Assembly: GCA_905478555.1 (NCBI GenBank)
Contig: CAJQIZ010000002.1
Span: forward strand, 1 to 53,050
Origin: an uncultured Flavobacteriales bacterium
Lineage (GTDB): Bacteria > Bacteroidota > Bacteroidia > Flavobacteriales > BACL11
Reading direction: 5' to 3'
Length of the DNA: 53,050 bases
This document shows, piece after piece, positions 24,255 through 32,575 of the stretch. A program made the translations under genes and the position numbers. The stretch's first letter is position 1. Every line of letters starts with the position of its first letter. The notes under the pieces were generated by a model. It saw only the letters and a list, made by a program, of their open reading frames with translations, was not told the origin of the DNA and did no database searches.

Positions 24255-25512
24255 CAACAAACTGTTTGTTGTTATAAATAGCAACCGCTTTTCCTTTAAG
24301 TTTTTCTCCTATAAATGGAGTGTTATCCGATTTCGATTTTATATCTGATTTTGTTAGTTCCCATTCTACATCCGGATTAAATAAAGTGATATTTGCTATT
24401 TCTCCTTCTTCAATTTTAAGTTTTTGTTTTAATGCAATTTTTCTAGGGTTGGTAGATATTTTCTCAATTATTTCTTCTAGAGTTAAATCTTTGCTTAGGT
24501 GTTTTCCAATTAGACCGAACATGCTTTCTAGTCCTAATATTCCGAATGCGGCATTATCAAATTCTGTTTTCTTATTCTCATTATCTTCTGGAGAATGATC
24601 AGAACAAATTACATCTATAGTTCCATTTTTTAGTCCCTTTATTAATTCGGTATTATCTTTTTCGGTTCTAAGTGGTGGTAGTACTTTGTAGTGTGTATCA
24701 AATGTCTTTACCATTTCATCTGTCATTACTAAATTATTTATCGATACATCTGCAGTGATATTTACTCCCTCTTTTTTTGCTCTTTTTATTTTATTTACAG
24801 ATTCTTTAGCAGATATGTAAGATAAATGTAAATTTCCTTCTGTATACTTTGCTAGGTTGATGTCTCTATCTACCATTATCTCTTCTGCAATATTAGATAT
24901 TCCTTTTAGTCCTAAATTAGTAGATGTAACTCCTTCATTCATTTTCCCGTTATTACTAATGCTTTTATCGTTTGCAAAGTTCATTATTAAACCATCTAAG
25001 TCTTTACTATACAGAAGAGCAATTTTCATTACTTCTGTTCTATCTAACGATTTTTTGTCGTCTGTAAATACTCTACAACAAACTGCATTCAAGTCATGCA
25101 TTTCTACTATTTCGTTTCCTTTTATTCCTTTTGTTATTGCAGAGGTGGTAAGTACATCTATAATACTTTCTTTAGTATTGTTGTAAATATATTGAGTATG
25201 TGCTTTACTGTCTATTACTGGTTCAGTTTGTGGCATTAGTAATACAGAAGTAAATCCTCCTTTTATAGCAGATTTTATTCCGGTTTTTAGGTCATCTTTG
25301 TATTCAAAACCTGGTTCTCTAAAATTAGAGTGTAGATCCATCCAACCAGTAGAAATATGAAGATTAGATTCTGTAAATACAGTAGATGCTTTTTCACTGA
25401 TGTTCTTACTGATTTTAATTATCTTCCCATCATCAATTAATACATCTAAAATCTTATTATTATTTTTAGAGTTTACATCAATTATTTTAGCGGATTTAAT
25501 AAGTACTTTCAT
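24244..25512 (-). CDS. Dihydroorotase-like protein with degenerate metal site
   Basis: The protein has 422 residues and the amidohydrolase fold of class I dihydroorotases. Family landmarks are MDLHSNFREPG (59-68), GGFTSVLLMP, FTDD (149-152) and VICSDHSPE (301-309). Compared with the active-enzyme pattern, the HxH motif is H61-S-N63, the later HAED-type motif is NFAND (178-182), and the histidine of the HxxH pair is Tyr232. Three expected metal ligands are therefore missing, while His61 and Asp305 remain. A non-catalytic or altered role is inferred, and a separate active PyrC should exist elsewhere. The ATG overlaps the stop of the BatA/VWA gene by one base (TAATG), so translation is coupled. 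Confidence 0.85.
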   Translation of the reverse strand: MKVLIKSAKIIDVNSKNNNKILDVLIDDGKIIKISKNISEKASTVFTESNLHISTGWMDLHSNFREPGFEYKDDLKTGIKSAIKGGFTSVLLMPQTEPVIDSKAHTQYIYNNTKESIIDVLTTSAITKGIKGNEIVEMHDLNAVCCRVFTDDKKSLDRTEVMKIALLYSKDLDGLIMNFANDKSISNNGKMNEGVTSTNLGLKGISNIAEEIMVDRDINLAKYTEGNLHLSYISAKESVNKIKRAKKEGVNITADVSINNLVMTDEMVKTFDTHYKVLPPLRTEKDNTELIKGLKNGTIDVICSDHSPEDNENKKTEFDNAAFGILGLESMFGLIGKHLSKDLTLEEIIEKISTNPRKIALKQKLKIEEGEIANITLFNPDVEWELTKSDIKSKSDNTPFIGEKLKGKAVAIYNNKQFVVIE

Positions 25513-27533
25513 TATTTTAATATTTTAATAAGGAATATTTCTATAAAAATAAATAGCAGACTGAGTAATAGGAGTATTTTCCAATATTCTTTATTGCTAT
25601 TTAATTGTTCTATTTTGTATTGTAAGTTATTGTCAGATTGTAATACCCTAATGTTACTTAAATTGTTTAGTGTAATATATTCTTCTAGTTCAGAGTTATT
25701 ATATTGTTGAATATTACTTTCTTTTCTATCGAAATTAAAAGCTAATGAACTTAGTAATTCTTCTTCTTGTAATAATTGATAATGATTTGCTTCATTAATC
25801 TGATTATGAATAAGTAGGTATCTATTATTTTTTTCTGAATGGTAGTCTGCAATTATATCTGTCCCTTCTTTTTTAATATGAAATATATTTTGCAAATTAG
25901 GGTTACTTTTCGGAAGGCTTATTTCAGAGTTTTTATTTAGAGTATAATAAATTTGTTTTATTTGAACAGATTGTAAAGACATGTTATATAAGGTAGTTAC
26001 AAATAGAGCATGCTTCTGAAAATCACTTTCTTTTTCTGATAGTGTAGATGCAAAAACATAAACCTGTCCTTTGTCTTTCTTGTAGTTATTCAAAAACTCT
26101 GTTCCGTTTTCTAATCGGAAAATATTTTCTTTTATATTTCTTGAGTTTCTGTTAAATGTATAGTACTCATTTATTGTTGGTAGGTGGATGTCTTTTTTTA
26201 ATTTGTTACTACTAAACACATCATTAAATATAGGGTGTTTTAAATTAAGTTCAGAGATTTTCAGATGTTCTGTTTTTTTGCTTTTTATTTTATCACACTC
26301 TAGAATATTTAACAGATTGTTGTATTCTTCCATATTCATGTTTTTAGCAGGAATAATACATACTGTACCACCCATAGAAACATATTTTTGCATACTATTA
26401 ATGAACCCGCTACTGTAATTTTTTATTTCGTTTATGAAAATTATATTCTGTTCATCAATGATATTATAGTCTAGTTGATGAATGTATTGTTTTATATAAT
26501 TACTATTTTCTTCAGACTGAAATAGTTGGTTAATATGTGTGTTTTCAGTTTCGTAAATTTGACAGATATTTATTTTTTCTTCTAATACAAAACTAAAATA
26601 TAATTTATTATCAAAGGTTATTGGGTATTCTTCAATATAAACAATACCATTATTTATTTTACTATTATCTAATACAAAATGAAGTTCTATTTTTTCACTT
26701 TCTCCTTTTAATAGATTTATATTTTGCTGTGTTTTATGTTGTTTATTAATACTTAAATTTATGGTTATTCCGTTTACATTTTCTTCTGAATTATTACTTA
26801 TTATAGTTGTTATAGTAGTGGTGTTTCCTATACTGTTTATAGGACTACTTAGGTAACAACTATCTATACTTATATTATTTTGTAATTGTTGCTTATTAGG
26901 TATAAGTACTATGTTAGAATTACTGTCTATTTGTTTTAAATGTTCTTTTTCTGTAGATGATTTCTGAAAATCGGATATGATATATAAAGAAGAAATCTCA
27001 TTTGAGATACTTTTTTGTTTTTCAATAATATCCTTTTTAGATCTAATCTTAGAGGAAGGAACTATAGATAAAATATAATCTTCAGCTTGTTTTTTATTTT
27101 TTGATATATTTTCTGTGGAACTAAATTGGTTAGTTAATATCCAGATATTATTATTAGTAGGAGTGCTTTCTAAAATCTTTATTGCATCTTCTTTTGCTAC
27201 ATCTAATAATTTTCCTCTTTCCGACACATTATCCATACTAAATGAGTTATCTACATATATAAAGGTATTATTAGTATTACTCTTTTTGGTGTCAGAGGGA
27301 ATGAAAGGATTGGAAAATGCTAGAATTAAAGAGGTAATAGATAACATCCTACTTAAAAGTATAAATATTTGTTTTAATGTACTTCTTTTTTTCTTTTCAG
27401 ATTGAATCTCTTTTAAAAACCTAATATTAGAAAAATAAACAACTTTATGTTTTTTCAGGTTAAATAAATGAATAAAAATAGGGATTGCTAATGCAAAAAG
27501 AAAATATAGTATCTGTGGGTTTTGATAGCTCAT
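25512..27533 (-). CDS. BatA/VWA-domain membrane protein
   Basis: The protein has 673 residues from the ATG at 27533. The BatA N-terminal region has two membrane segments (LYFLFALAIPIFIHLFNL and the stretch around 58-77 with SITSLILAFSNPF). A von Willebrand A-like domain follows with FIYVDNSFSMDN (a MIDAS-like DxSxS near residue 95). A long periplasmic region and a final membrane helix (ILLLLSLLFIFIEIFLIKIL) complete it. Such proteins in Bacteroidota are called aerotolerance-related, but their job is unclear. A TAAATTTG element lies 7 nt before the start. The gene is coupled to the dihydroorotase-like gene, which suggests that the two products work together. Confidence 0.85.
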   Translation of the reverse strand: MSYQNPQILYFLFALAIPIFIHLFNLKKHKVVYFSNIRFLKEIQSEKKKRSTLKQIFILLSRMLSITSLILAFSNPFIPSDTKKSNTNNTFIYVDNSFSMDNVSERGKLLDVAKEDAIKILESTPTNNNIWILTNQFSSTENISKNKKQAEDYILSIVPSSKIRSKKDIIEKQKSISNEISSLYIISDFQKSSTEKEHLKQIDSNSNIVLIPNKQQLQNNISIDSCYLSSPINSIGNTTTITTIISNNSEENVNGITINLSINKQHKTQQNINLLKGESEKIELHFVLDNSKINNGIVYIEEYPITFDNKLYFSFVLEEKINICQIYETENTHINQLFQSEENSNYIKQYIHQLDYNIIDEQNIIFINEIKNYSSGFINSMQKYVSMGGTVCIIPAKNMNMEEYNNLLNILECDKIKSKKTEHLKISELNLKHPIFNDVFSSNKLKKDIHLPTINEYYTFNRNSRNIKENIFRLENGTEFLNNYKKDKGQVYVFASTLSEKESDFQKHALFVTTLYNMSLQSVQIKQIYYTLNKNSEISLPKSNPNLQNIFHIKKEGTDIIADYHSEKNNRYLLIHNQINEANHYQLLQEEELLSSLAFNFDRKESNIQQYNNSELEEYITLNNLSNIRVLQSDNNLQYKIEQLNSNKEYWKILLLLSLLFIFIEIFLIKILK

Positions 27534-27540
27534 CAAAGTG

Positions 27541-27548
27541 CAAATTTA
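27541..27548 (-). promoter_or_regulatory. Promoter -7 element (TAAATTTG) of the BatA/VWA gene
   Basis: An exact TAnnTTTG match on the minus strand, 7 nt before the ATG. It sits inside a 14-bp near-palindrome (gtgcaaatttacac, 27538-27551, one mismatched pair) that could bind a dimeric regulator. Confidence 0.5.
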
Positions 27549-27594
27549 CACTATTTTGATAAGCAGCAATCTTTTTTTTATTTTTTTGTAAAAA

Positions 27595-28242
27595 TTAAAT
27601 AACTCCGTCTTTTATTTCTAGTTTTCTGTTAGTTATGTCAGCTAGTTGATTATTGTGAGTTACTACTACTATAGTTTGCTTCATTTCTTGGTTTAGTTTT
27701 AGTAGTAAATTATGTAAACTAATTGCGTTTTCTGAGTCTAAATTACCAGATGGTTCGTCTGCTAAAATTATAGATGGAGAATTTATTAATGCACGAGCAA
27801 CTGCAACTCTTTGTTGCTCTCCACCAGAAAGTTCGTTTGGTTTATGAGAACTTCTATGGTCTATTTTAAGAAGTTTTAATAATTCAGTTGCCTTTTCTTG
27901 AGTTTCTCTTTTTTCTTTTCCTGCAATAAATGCGGGTAAGCATACATTTTCTAAGGCGGTAAATTCAGCTAGTAAATTATGAAACTGAAAAACAAATCCG
28001 ATATTTTCATTTCTGAAATTAGATAGGTCTTTGTCATTTAGTTCTGTTATATTAGTACCGTCTATTATTACCTCTCCAATAGTTGGGTTTTCTAGTGTCC
28101 CTAAAATTTGAAGTAAGGTAGTTTTTCCTGCTCCAGATGAGCCAATAATTGAAACAAATTCTCCTTTTTTTATGTGTAAGTTTACTCCTTTTAATACTGG
28201 TAAATTACCATAGTTTAACTGTATGTTATTTGCTTTTATCAT
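27595..28242 (-). CDS. ABC transporter ATPase, LolD/MacB-like
   Basis: The protein is a 215-residue single ATPase of the LolD/MacB/FtsE group. It has GSSGAGKTT (Walker A, about 34-42), Q-loop [49 protein letters not shown] (Walker B and D-loop) and VVTHNNQLA. The HNLL after the Q-loop and the SGNLDS are characteristic of the lipoprotein-release and MacB branches. No permease gene is adjacent, so it must pair with a permease encoded elsewhere. It starts inside the stop of the upstream DUF5916 gene (ATGA, 4-nt overlap). Confidence 0.88.
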   Translation of the reverse strand: MIKANNIQLNYGNLPVLKGVNLHIKKGEFVSIIGSSGAGKTTLLQILGTLENPTIGEVIIDGTNITELNDKDLSNFRNENIGFVFQFHNLLAEFTALENVCLPAFIAGKEKRETQEKATELLKLLKIDHRSSHKPNELSGGEQQRVAVARALINSPSIILADEPSGNLDSENAISLHNLLLKLNQEMKQTIVVVTHNNQLADITNRKLEIKDGVI

Positions 28243-30602
28243 TTTTTTTTCTTTAAGTAAAGGTAGTCTAAATAATACATAATTTTAAAGGAAAAACTAT
28301 TTTGTGGATTTGAGTTAAAGGTATTGTTAATGTTTTCAGACCAATTTGATATAAATAATATATCTTCTTCTGGTTGCATAGAATTTTTCCATACAATACT
28401 AATTTGGCTACCAGCAGCAAACCACCAATTAAATGACATATCCATTGTCCAAATATTAAAGTTATTATTATGTGATCCAGAATAATCAGTATTGGATACA
28501 TATCCATTTGTCTCTAGTTCACTAAATTGATTGTATTTTACTCCACTCCAATAATGTCTTATTTTAGTAGAGAAGTCCATTTTGTTATTTAAGATATAAG
28601 TCCCTTCTAAAAGATTAGTAATCATAAACACGTCTCTTTCTCCAAAAACAAATCGATTTTCTGCAGGATATATTATTTTTGGTAAAGTATCATTTGTTAC
28701 AAAACCAATATCATTATATTTATTTTCTAAAGATAGAATGTATTTAAAAGATGTTTTGTCATTAATTCTATATCTAGGTGCTATTCTCCAATGATAACTG
28801 TACCCTTGGTGTAATGGATTTAATTTACCTCCCAAACTTAAATCAATAGCAAAACTTTTTCTGTAATCTGTAGAGATGTATGTACGAACTTTTATTGATT
28901 TTGATAATTTAACAGGATTATTAAAATCTCCTGTTCTTGATTCATAGAAATCATTCCCTTCATAAGGGTTTATATCTGCACTCATAAATAATGTAAGATG
29001 ATTTTTTAAAGTAATTTTACCTTCTATATCAAGATTTAGATTAACAAATTTTTGATCTGTGAATAGAGATTCATATGAGATTTCTGAAGATAATCTGGAA
29101 CTTATAAATCGTTTATTTTCTTTTAACTGGTTATAGCTGATATATAAACCACTATTAATTTCGTTATTTGCGTATAAGAATCCAAGATCATTAGGATTGT
29201 ATTTATCATCTACAAATGATGTCCATATATCATAACGATATTTTCCATTTTTTTTACCTGCAGCTAACATGGCAGAAAATCCTTTAGTAATATTATTGCT
29301 GTTTTCTTCAGGATATATCATAATCGGTAAAGTTTCATTTTCAAATTCTTGACTCATCTTTATTTCTCCTAAATAAGTATATGTATTTGAATTATTGTTG
29401 ATTCTAGCAAATAATCCTGTAACATTTGCATCTTTATTACTTCCATTTTGTGTCATGTTGGTATTCATCAGACTTATTGAAGAATTATTCAAAAATGTCT
29501 GATCAAATATCATTACATTATAATTTGTTAAAGGTTTATCATCTGTTTGATTTGTTATTGCATTCAGAGTAGCAAATCCTAATCCATTTTTTGTTCTTCC
29601 AGTTACTTTTGTAGAGTTTATTAAATCATCTTTTATTCTACGACTATAAAACATATTACCTCCTTTGTTGAACAATTCTGTTCCTTCATTAAAGAATTGC
29701 CTTTTTTCTTCATATCTAATTTCAAAAGGAGATAGGTTTAAAATTTCAGCATCCGAATCAACTTGACCAAAATCGGGTATTAATGTCATGTCTAATGTAA
29801 AACTCTCATTTATTCCATATTTAAGATCCATTCCATAGTTGTAAGGGAATGTTGTTTCTCCATTATATATATATGTATACACAGAAGTATATGGCATGAA
29901 TGAAAGACGTAGAGGTGGATTGACATTCTTAATACCATCGATTAAACCAGCTTGAAGAGCAATGCTTTCTATATATTCTACATCAATTGGATTCCAGGTA
30001 TATACTGAACGATATCTTCTAATACTTCTTCCCATATTTATAGCCCATGGTTTACCGTCATTTGAGAATCGTAATGAAGAAAATGGTATAGTAAATTCTG
30101 CCACCCAACCATCATCATTTATTTTAACTGCAGATTTCCATACTGCATCCCATGTGTCATCAGACCATTCAGGAAAGAATTTAGCATCTTTTTGTACTCC
30201 TGCAGCTGTAACAGAAAAATTATATTCAATTTGCCCATCATTAAAAGGATTAATCCAAACACCAAATTCATCATAGTTTTTATTTCCCTGATCTCTTTTA
30301 GAAAGTTCTGTTAAGATGCTATCTGGGGCATTGTCATACATCATAACTCCAAAATAAATGTTCTTATCATCATAACACATCTTTACTTCTGTTCTCTGAT
30401 GATATTTTTCTTTCTCTCCATTATTAGGTTCTAATTGAGAGAAATCTTTTGCAATGTCGATATTTTTCCATACCTCATCATTAAGTGTCCCATCAATTTT
30501 AGGACTTTTAAATATTTTATTAATATTATATTTTTTTTTCTCATAAAATTGAGAGAATGAAATAATTGGAAGTAATATAGATATAATTAGATATTTTTTC
30601 AT
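28239..30602 (-). CDS. DUF5916 family outer-membrane protein with CBM9-like domain
   Basis: The protein has 787 residues from the ATG at 30602. A longer reading from TTG at 30683 would start within the neighbouring promoter. The signal peptide ends near residue 17 (IISFSQ). The N-terminal part (about 25-210) is a CBM9-like beta domain (KIDGTLNDEVWKN, VKMCYDDKNIYFGVMMYD, DDGWVAEFTIPFSSLRF). The remaining about 550 residues (DUF5916) are rich in alternating aromatic/polar strands and look like a large outer-membrane beta-barrel. YEEKRQFFNEGTELF is the family hallmark. The substrate is unknown; the CBM9 fold suggests a glycan or carbohydrate ligand. It is coupled to the LolD-like ATPase. Confidence 0.85.
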   Translation of the reverse strand: MKKYLIISILLPIISFSQFYEKKKYNINKIFKSPKIDGTLNDEVWKNIDIAKDFSQLEPNNGEKEKYHQRTEVKMCYDDKNIYFGVMMYDNAPDSILTELSKRDQGNKNYDEFGVWINPFNDGQIEYNFSVTAAGVQKDAKFFPEWSDDTWDAVWKSAVKINDDGWVAEFTIPFSSLRFSNDGKPWAINMGRSIRRYRSVYTWNPIDVEYIESIALQAGLIDGIKNVNPPLRLSFMPYTSVYTYIYNGETTFPYNYGMDLKYGINESFTLDMTLIPDFGQVDSDAEILNLSPFEIRYEEKRQFFNEGTELFNKGGNMFYSRRIKDDLINSTKVTGRTKNGLGFATLNAITNQTDDKPLTNYNVMIFDQTFLNNSSISLMNTNMTQNGSNKDANVTGLFARINNNSNTYTYLGEIKMSQEFENETLPIMIYPEENSNNITKGFSAMLAAGKKNGKYRYDIWTSFVDDKYNPNDLGFLYANNEINSGLYISYNQLKENKRFISSRLSSEISYESLFTDQKFVNLNLDIEGKITLKNHLTLFMSADINPYEGNDFYESRTGDFNNPVKLSKSIKVRTYISTDYRKSFAIDLSLGGKLNPLHQGYSYHWRIAPRYRINDKTSFKYILSLENKYNDIGFVTNDTLPKIIYPAENRFVFGERDVFMITNLLEGTYILNNKMDFSTKIRHYWSGVKYNQFSELETNGYVSNTDYSGSHNNNFNIWTMDMSFNWWFAAGSQISIVWKNSMQPEEDILFISNWSENINNTFNSNPQNSFSFKIMYYLDYLYLKKKK

Positions 30603-30619
30603 AAATAAATTTAGGATTA

Positions 30620-30627
30620 CAAAAATA
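30620..30627 (-). promoter_or_regulatory. Promoter -7 element (TATTTTTG) of the DUF5916 gene
   Basis: An exact TAnnTTTG match 17 nt before the ATG at 30602. It supports the shorter start, since the longer reading frame would run through this element and into the sucC promoter. Confidence 0.55.
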
Positions 30628-30648
30628 GAATTTATTCTTAAATAACTA

Positions 30649-30677
30649 TTGTAATTCGCCCGATTCCTATATTTTTG
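30649..30677 (+). promoter_or_regulatory. Promoter of sucC (TTG, 18-bp spacer, TATTTTTG)
   Basis: TTG at 30649-30651 and TATTTTTG at 30670-30677 are separated by 18 bp, close to the Bacteroidota -33/-7 arrangement. The ATG follows 19 nt later. It lies back to back with the DUF5916 promoter. Confidence 0.6.
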
Positions 30678-30696
30678 CAACAATAAAATTTAAAAA

Positions 30697-31887
30697 ATGA
30701 ATTTACACGAATATCAAGGAAAAGAGCTTTTAAATAGCTTTGGAGTAAGAATACAAAGAGGAATTGTAGTTTCATCCCCAGAAAAGGCAGTTGAAGCTGC
30801 TAATAAATTAACTGAAGAAACAGGAACTAGCTGGTGGGTCGTAAAAGCTCAGGTACATGCTGGTGGTAGAGGAAAAGGTGGTGGAGTTAAATTAGCGAAA
30901 TCATTAGAGGAAGTAAAATCCATTTCAGATGACATTTTGGGAATGAATTTAATTACTCCTCAAACTACTGTAGAAGGGAAATTAGTACACCAAGTACTTA
31001 TTTGTGAAGATGTATATTACCCAGGTGAAACTGAAACTTCAGAGTTTTATATGTCTGTTTTATTAAACAGATCTACTGGTAGAAACATGATTATGTATTC
31101 TACTGAAGGAGGTATGGATATTGAAGCAGTTGCTGAGGAAACTCCACATTTAATTTTTCATGAAGAGATTGATCCTAAAGTTGGTTTAACAGGTTTTCAA
31201 TGCCGTAAAATTGCTTTTAACTTAGGTTTAAATGGTACCTCTTTTAAGGAAATGACTAAATTCGTTTTTGCACTTTATACTGCATACGATAAAACAGATT
31301 CCGCTTTATTTGAAATTAACCCAGTACTTAAAACTTCTGATAATAAAATAATGGCAGTTGACGCAAAAGTAAGTTTAGATGCTAATGCTTTATTTCGTCA
31401 TAAAGATTTTATTGAATTAAGAGATACAAGAGAGGAGGATCCGACAGAAGTGGAAGCTGGAGAATACGGACTTAATTTTGTGAAGTTAGATGGTAATGTT
31501 GGTTGTATGGTAAACGGTGCAGGACTTGCAATGGCAACTATGGATATTATTAAAATGGCGGGTGGTAATCCTGCAAACTTTTTAGATGTTGGTGGTACTG
31601 CTGATGCAAAAAGAGTAGAACAAGCATTCCGTATTATTTTAAAAGATAAGAATGTAAAAGTACTTTTAGTGAATATATTTGGTGGTATTGTAAGATGTGA
31701 TAGAGTAGCACAAGGAATTGTTGATGCTTATAATAATATTGGTGATATTAATGTTCCGTTAATTGTAAGATTAGAAGGAACAAATGCAGCTGAAGCTAAA
31801 AAATTAATTGATGAAAGCGGATTGAAGGTAGAATCGGTTATTTTATTACAAGAAGCAGCTGATAAAGTAGCGGAAGTATTGGCTTAA
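30697..31887 (+). CDS. sucC: Succinyl-CoA ligase (ADP-forming), beta subunit
   Basis: This TCA-cycle enzyme subunit couples succinyl-CoA cleavage to nucleoside diphosphate phosphorylation. The length (396 residues) is typical. The ATP-grasp domain begins MNLHEYQGKELL and includes KAQVHAGGRGKGGGVKLA. The CoA-binding and C-terminal domain shows NGAGLAMATMDIIKMAGGNPANFLDVGG and LVNIFGGIVRCDRVAQGIV. The alpha subunit gene sucD is not adjacent; downstream is a convergent LRR-protein gene. Confidence 0.97.
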   Translation: MNLHEYQGKELLNSFGVRIQRGIVVSSPEKAVEAANKLTEETGTSWWVVKAQVHAGGRGKGGGVKLAKSLEEVKSISDDILGMNLITPQTTVEGKLVHQVLICEDVYYPGETETSEFYMSVLLNRSTGRNMIMYSTEGGMDIEAVAEETPHLIFHEEIDPKVGLTGFQCRKIAFNLGLNGTSFKEMTKFVFALYTAYDKTDSALFEINPVLKTSDNKIMAVDAKVSLDANALFRHKDFIELRDTREEDPTEVEAGEYGLNFVKLDGNVGCMVNGAGLAMATMDIIKMAGGNPANFLDVGGTADAKRVEQAFRIILKDKNVKVLLVNIFGGIVRCDRVAQGIVDAYNNIGDINVPLIVRLEGTNAAEAKKLIDESGLKVESVILLQEAADKVAEVLA

Positions 31888-31919
31888 ATCATTAGCATTT
31901 TTTTCATTTCATATTTATT

Positions 31920-32534
31920 TTATTGTATAAATATTCTCTTTTTTATACTTCCATCAGAATAGATGTAAATTAATGGAGTGTTTGGCATTGTTTTTGTAAG
32001 TCTTCCGTGTATATCCATAATTTTAATAAGTTTTTTATTTTCCACTGTTGAATAAATAGAAGTTGGGTTGCAATTATTACTAAAGTAAGTCCAACTGTCT
32101 ACTGACCAGTTGTCTTCACAATAACTAATATCCTCTACATCAATACAATTTAAATTGGGATTGTTCATGGATAAGAAATACCATAATCCTAAGTTATTTC
32201 CATTTCTTAAATCGATAGATATTAGGTTGTTTCCTGAACAAGTGACTTCAAAAAGTTGAGTATTATTACTTAAATTAATTGTAGATAAGTTATTATTGTA
32301 GCAGAATAAAGATTTAAGAGCAATAAAATCCTCTATACCAGTTAAATCTGCTATATTTTCATTATTAATATAAAGTTCAGTAATTGTATCAATAGCAGAA
32401 GTTTCTACTACACCATCTATTACAAAATCGTACCCTAAATTTAAAAGAGCTAGTTCGAAATTGGCATCTGGTACGTTAGTATATTGACCAAATATATTGA
32501 TAGGTATTAAAAGTGTTAAAAGTATTTTTTTCAT
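31920..32534 (-). CDS. Small secreted leucine-rich-repeat protein with short tail motif
   Basis: The protein has 204 residues. The signal peptide ends in NIFGQ (1-17). The opening YTNVPDANFELALLNLGYD is a standard start of flavobacterial LRR proteins. Four or five short LRR units follow (ITELYINNENIADLTGI, LKSLFCYNNNLSTINLS, LFEVTCSGNNLISIDLR, NNPNLNCIDVED). It ends with the compact tail IMDIHGRL ... LIYIYSDGSIKK, which is otherwise found on three proteins at 15-21 kb. Probably a surface-attached or secreted T9SS substrate. It is convergent with sucC and follows the COG2509 gene with a 41-nt gap. Confidence 0.78.
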   Translation of the reverse strand: MKKILLTLLIPINIFGQYTNVPDANFELALLNLGYDFVIDGVVETSAIDTITELYINNENIADLTGIEDFIALKSLFCYNNNLSTINLSNNTQLFEVTCSGNNLISIDLRNGNNLGLWYFLSMNNPNLNCIDVEDISYCEDNWSVDSWTYFSNNCNPTSIYSTVENKKLIKIMDIHGRLTKTMPNTPLIYIYSDGSIKKRIFIQ

Positions 32535-32575
32535 ATTTAATTTAAACGAGTATTATTAATTTAATGTTTATCTAA

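Noticed and set aside
29962-30276. An open frame of 104 codons on the plus strand inside the DUF5916 gene
   Set aside because: It lies opposite conserved CBM9-like coding sequence on the minus strand and has no recognisable protein character, so it is a shadow frame. Similar frames opposite transketolase, hutU, ZIP and parE were also dropped.
30603-30683. N-terminal extension of the DUF5916 protein from TTG
   Set aside because: The signal peptide begins at the ATG at 30602, and the extension crosses two promoter elements.
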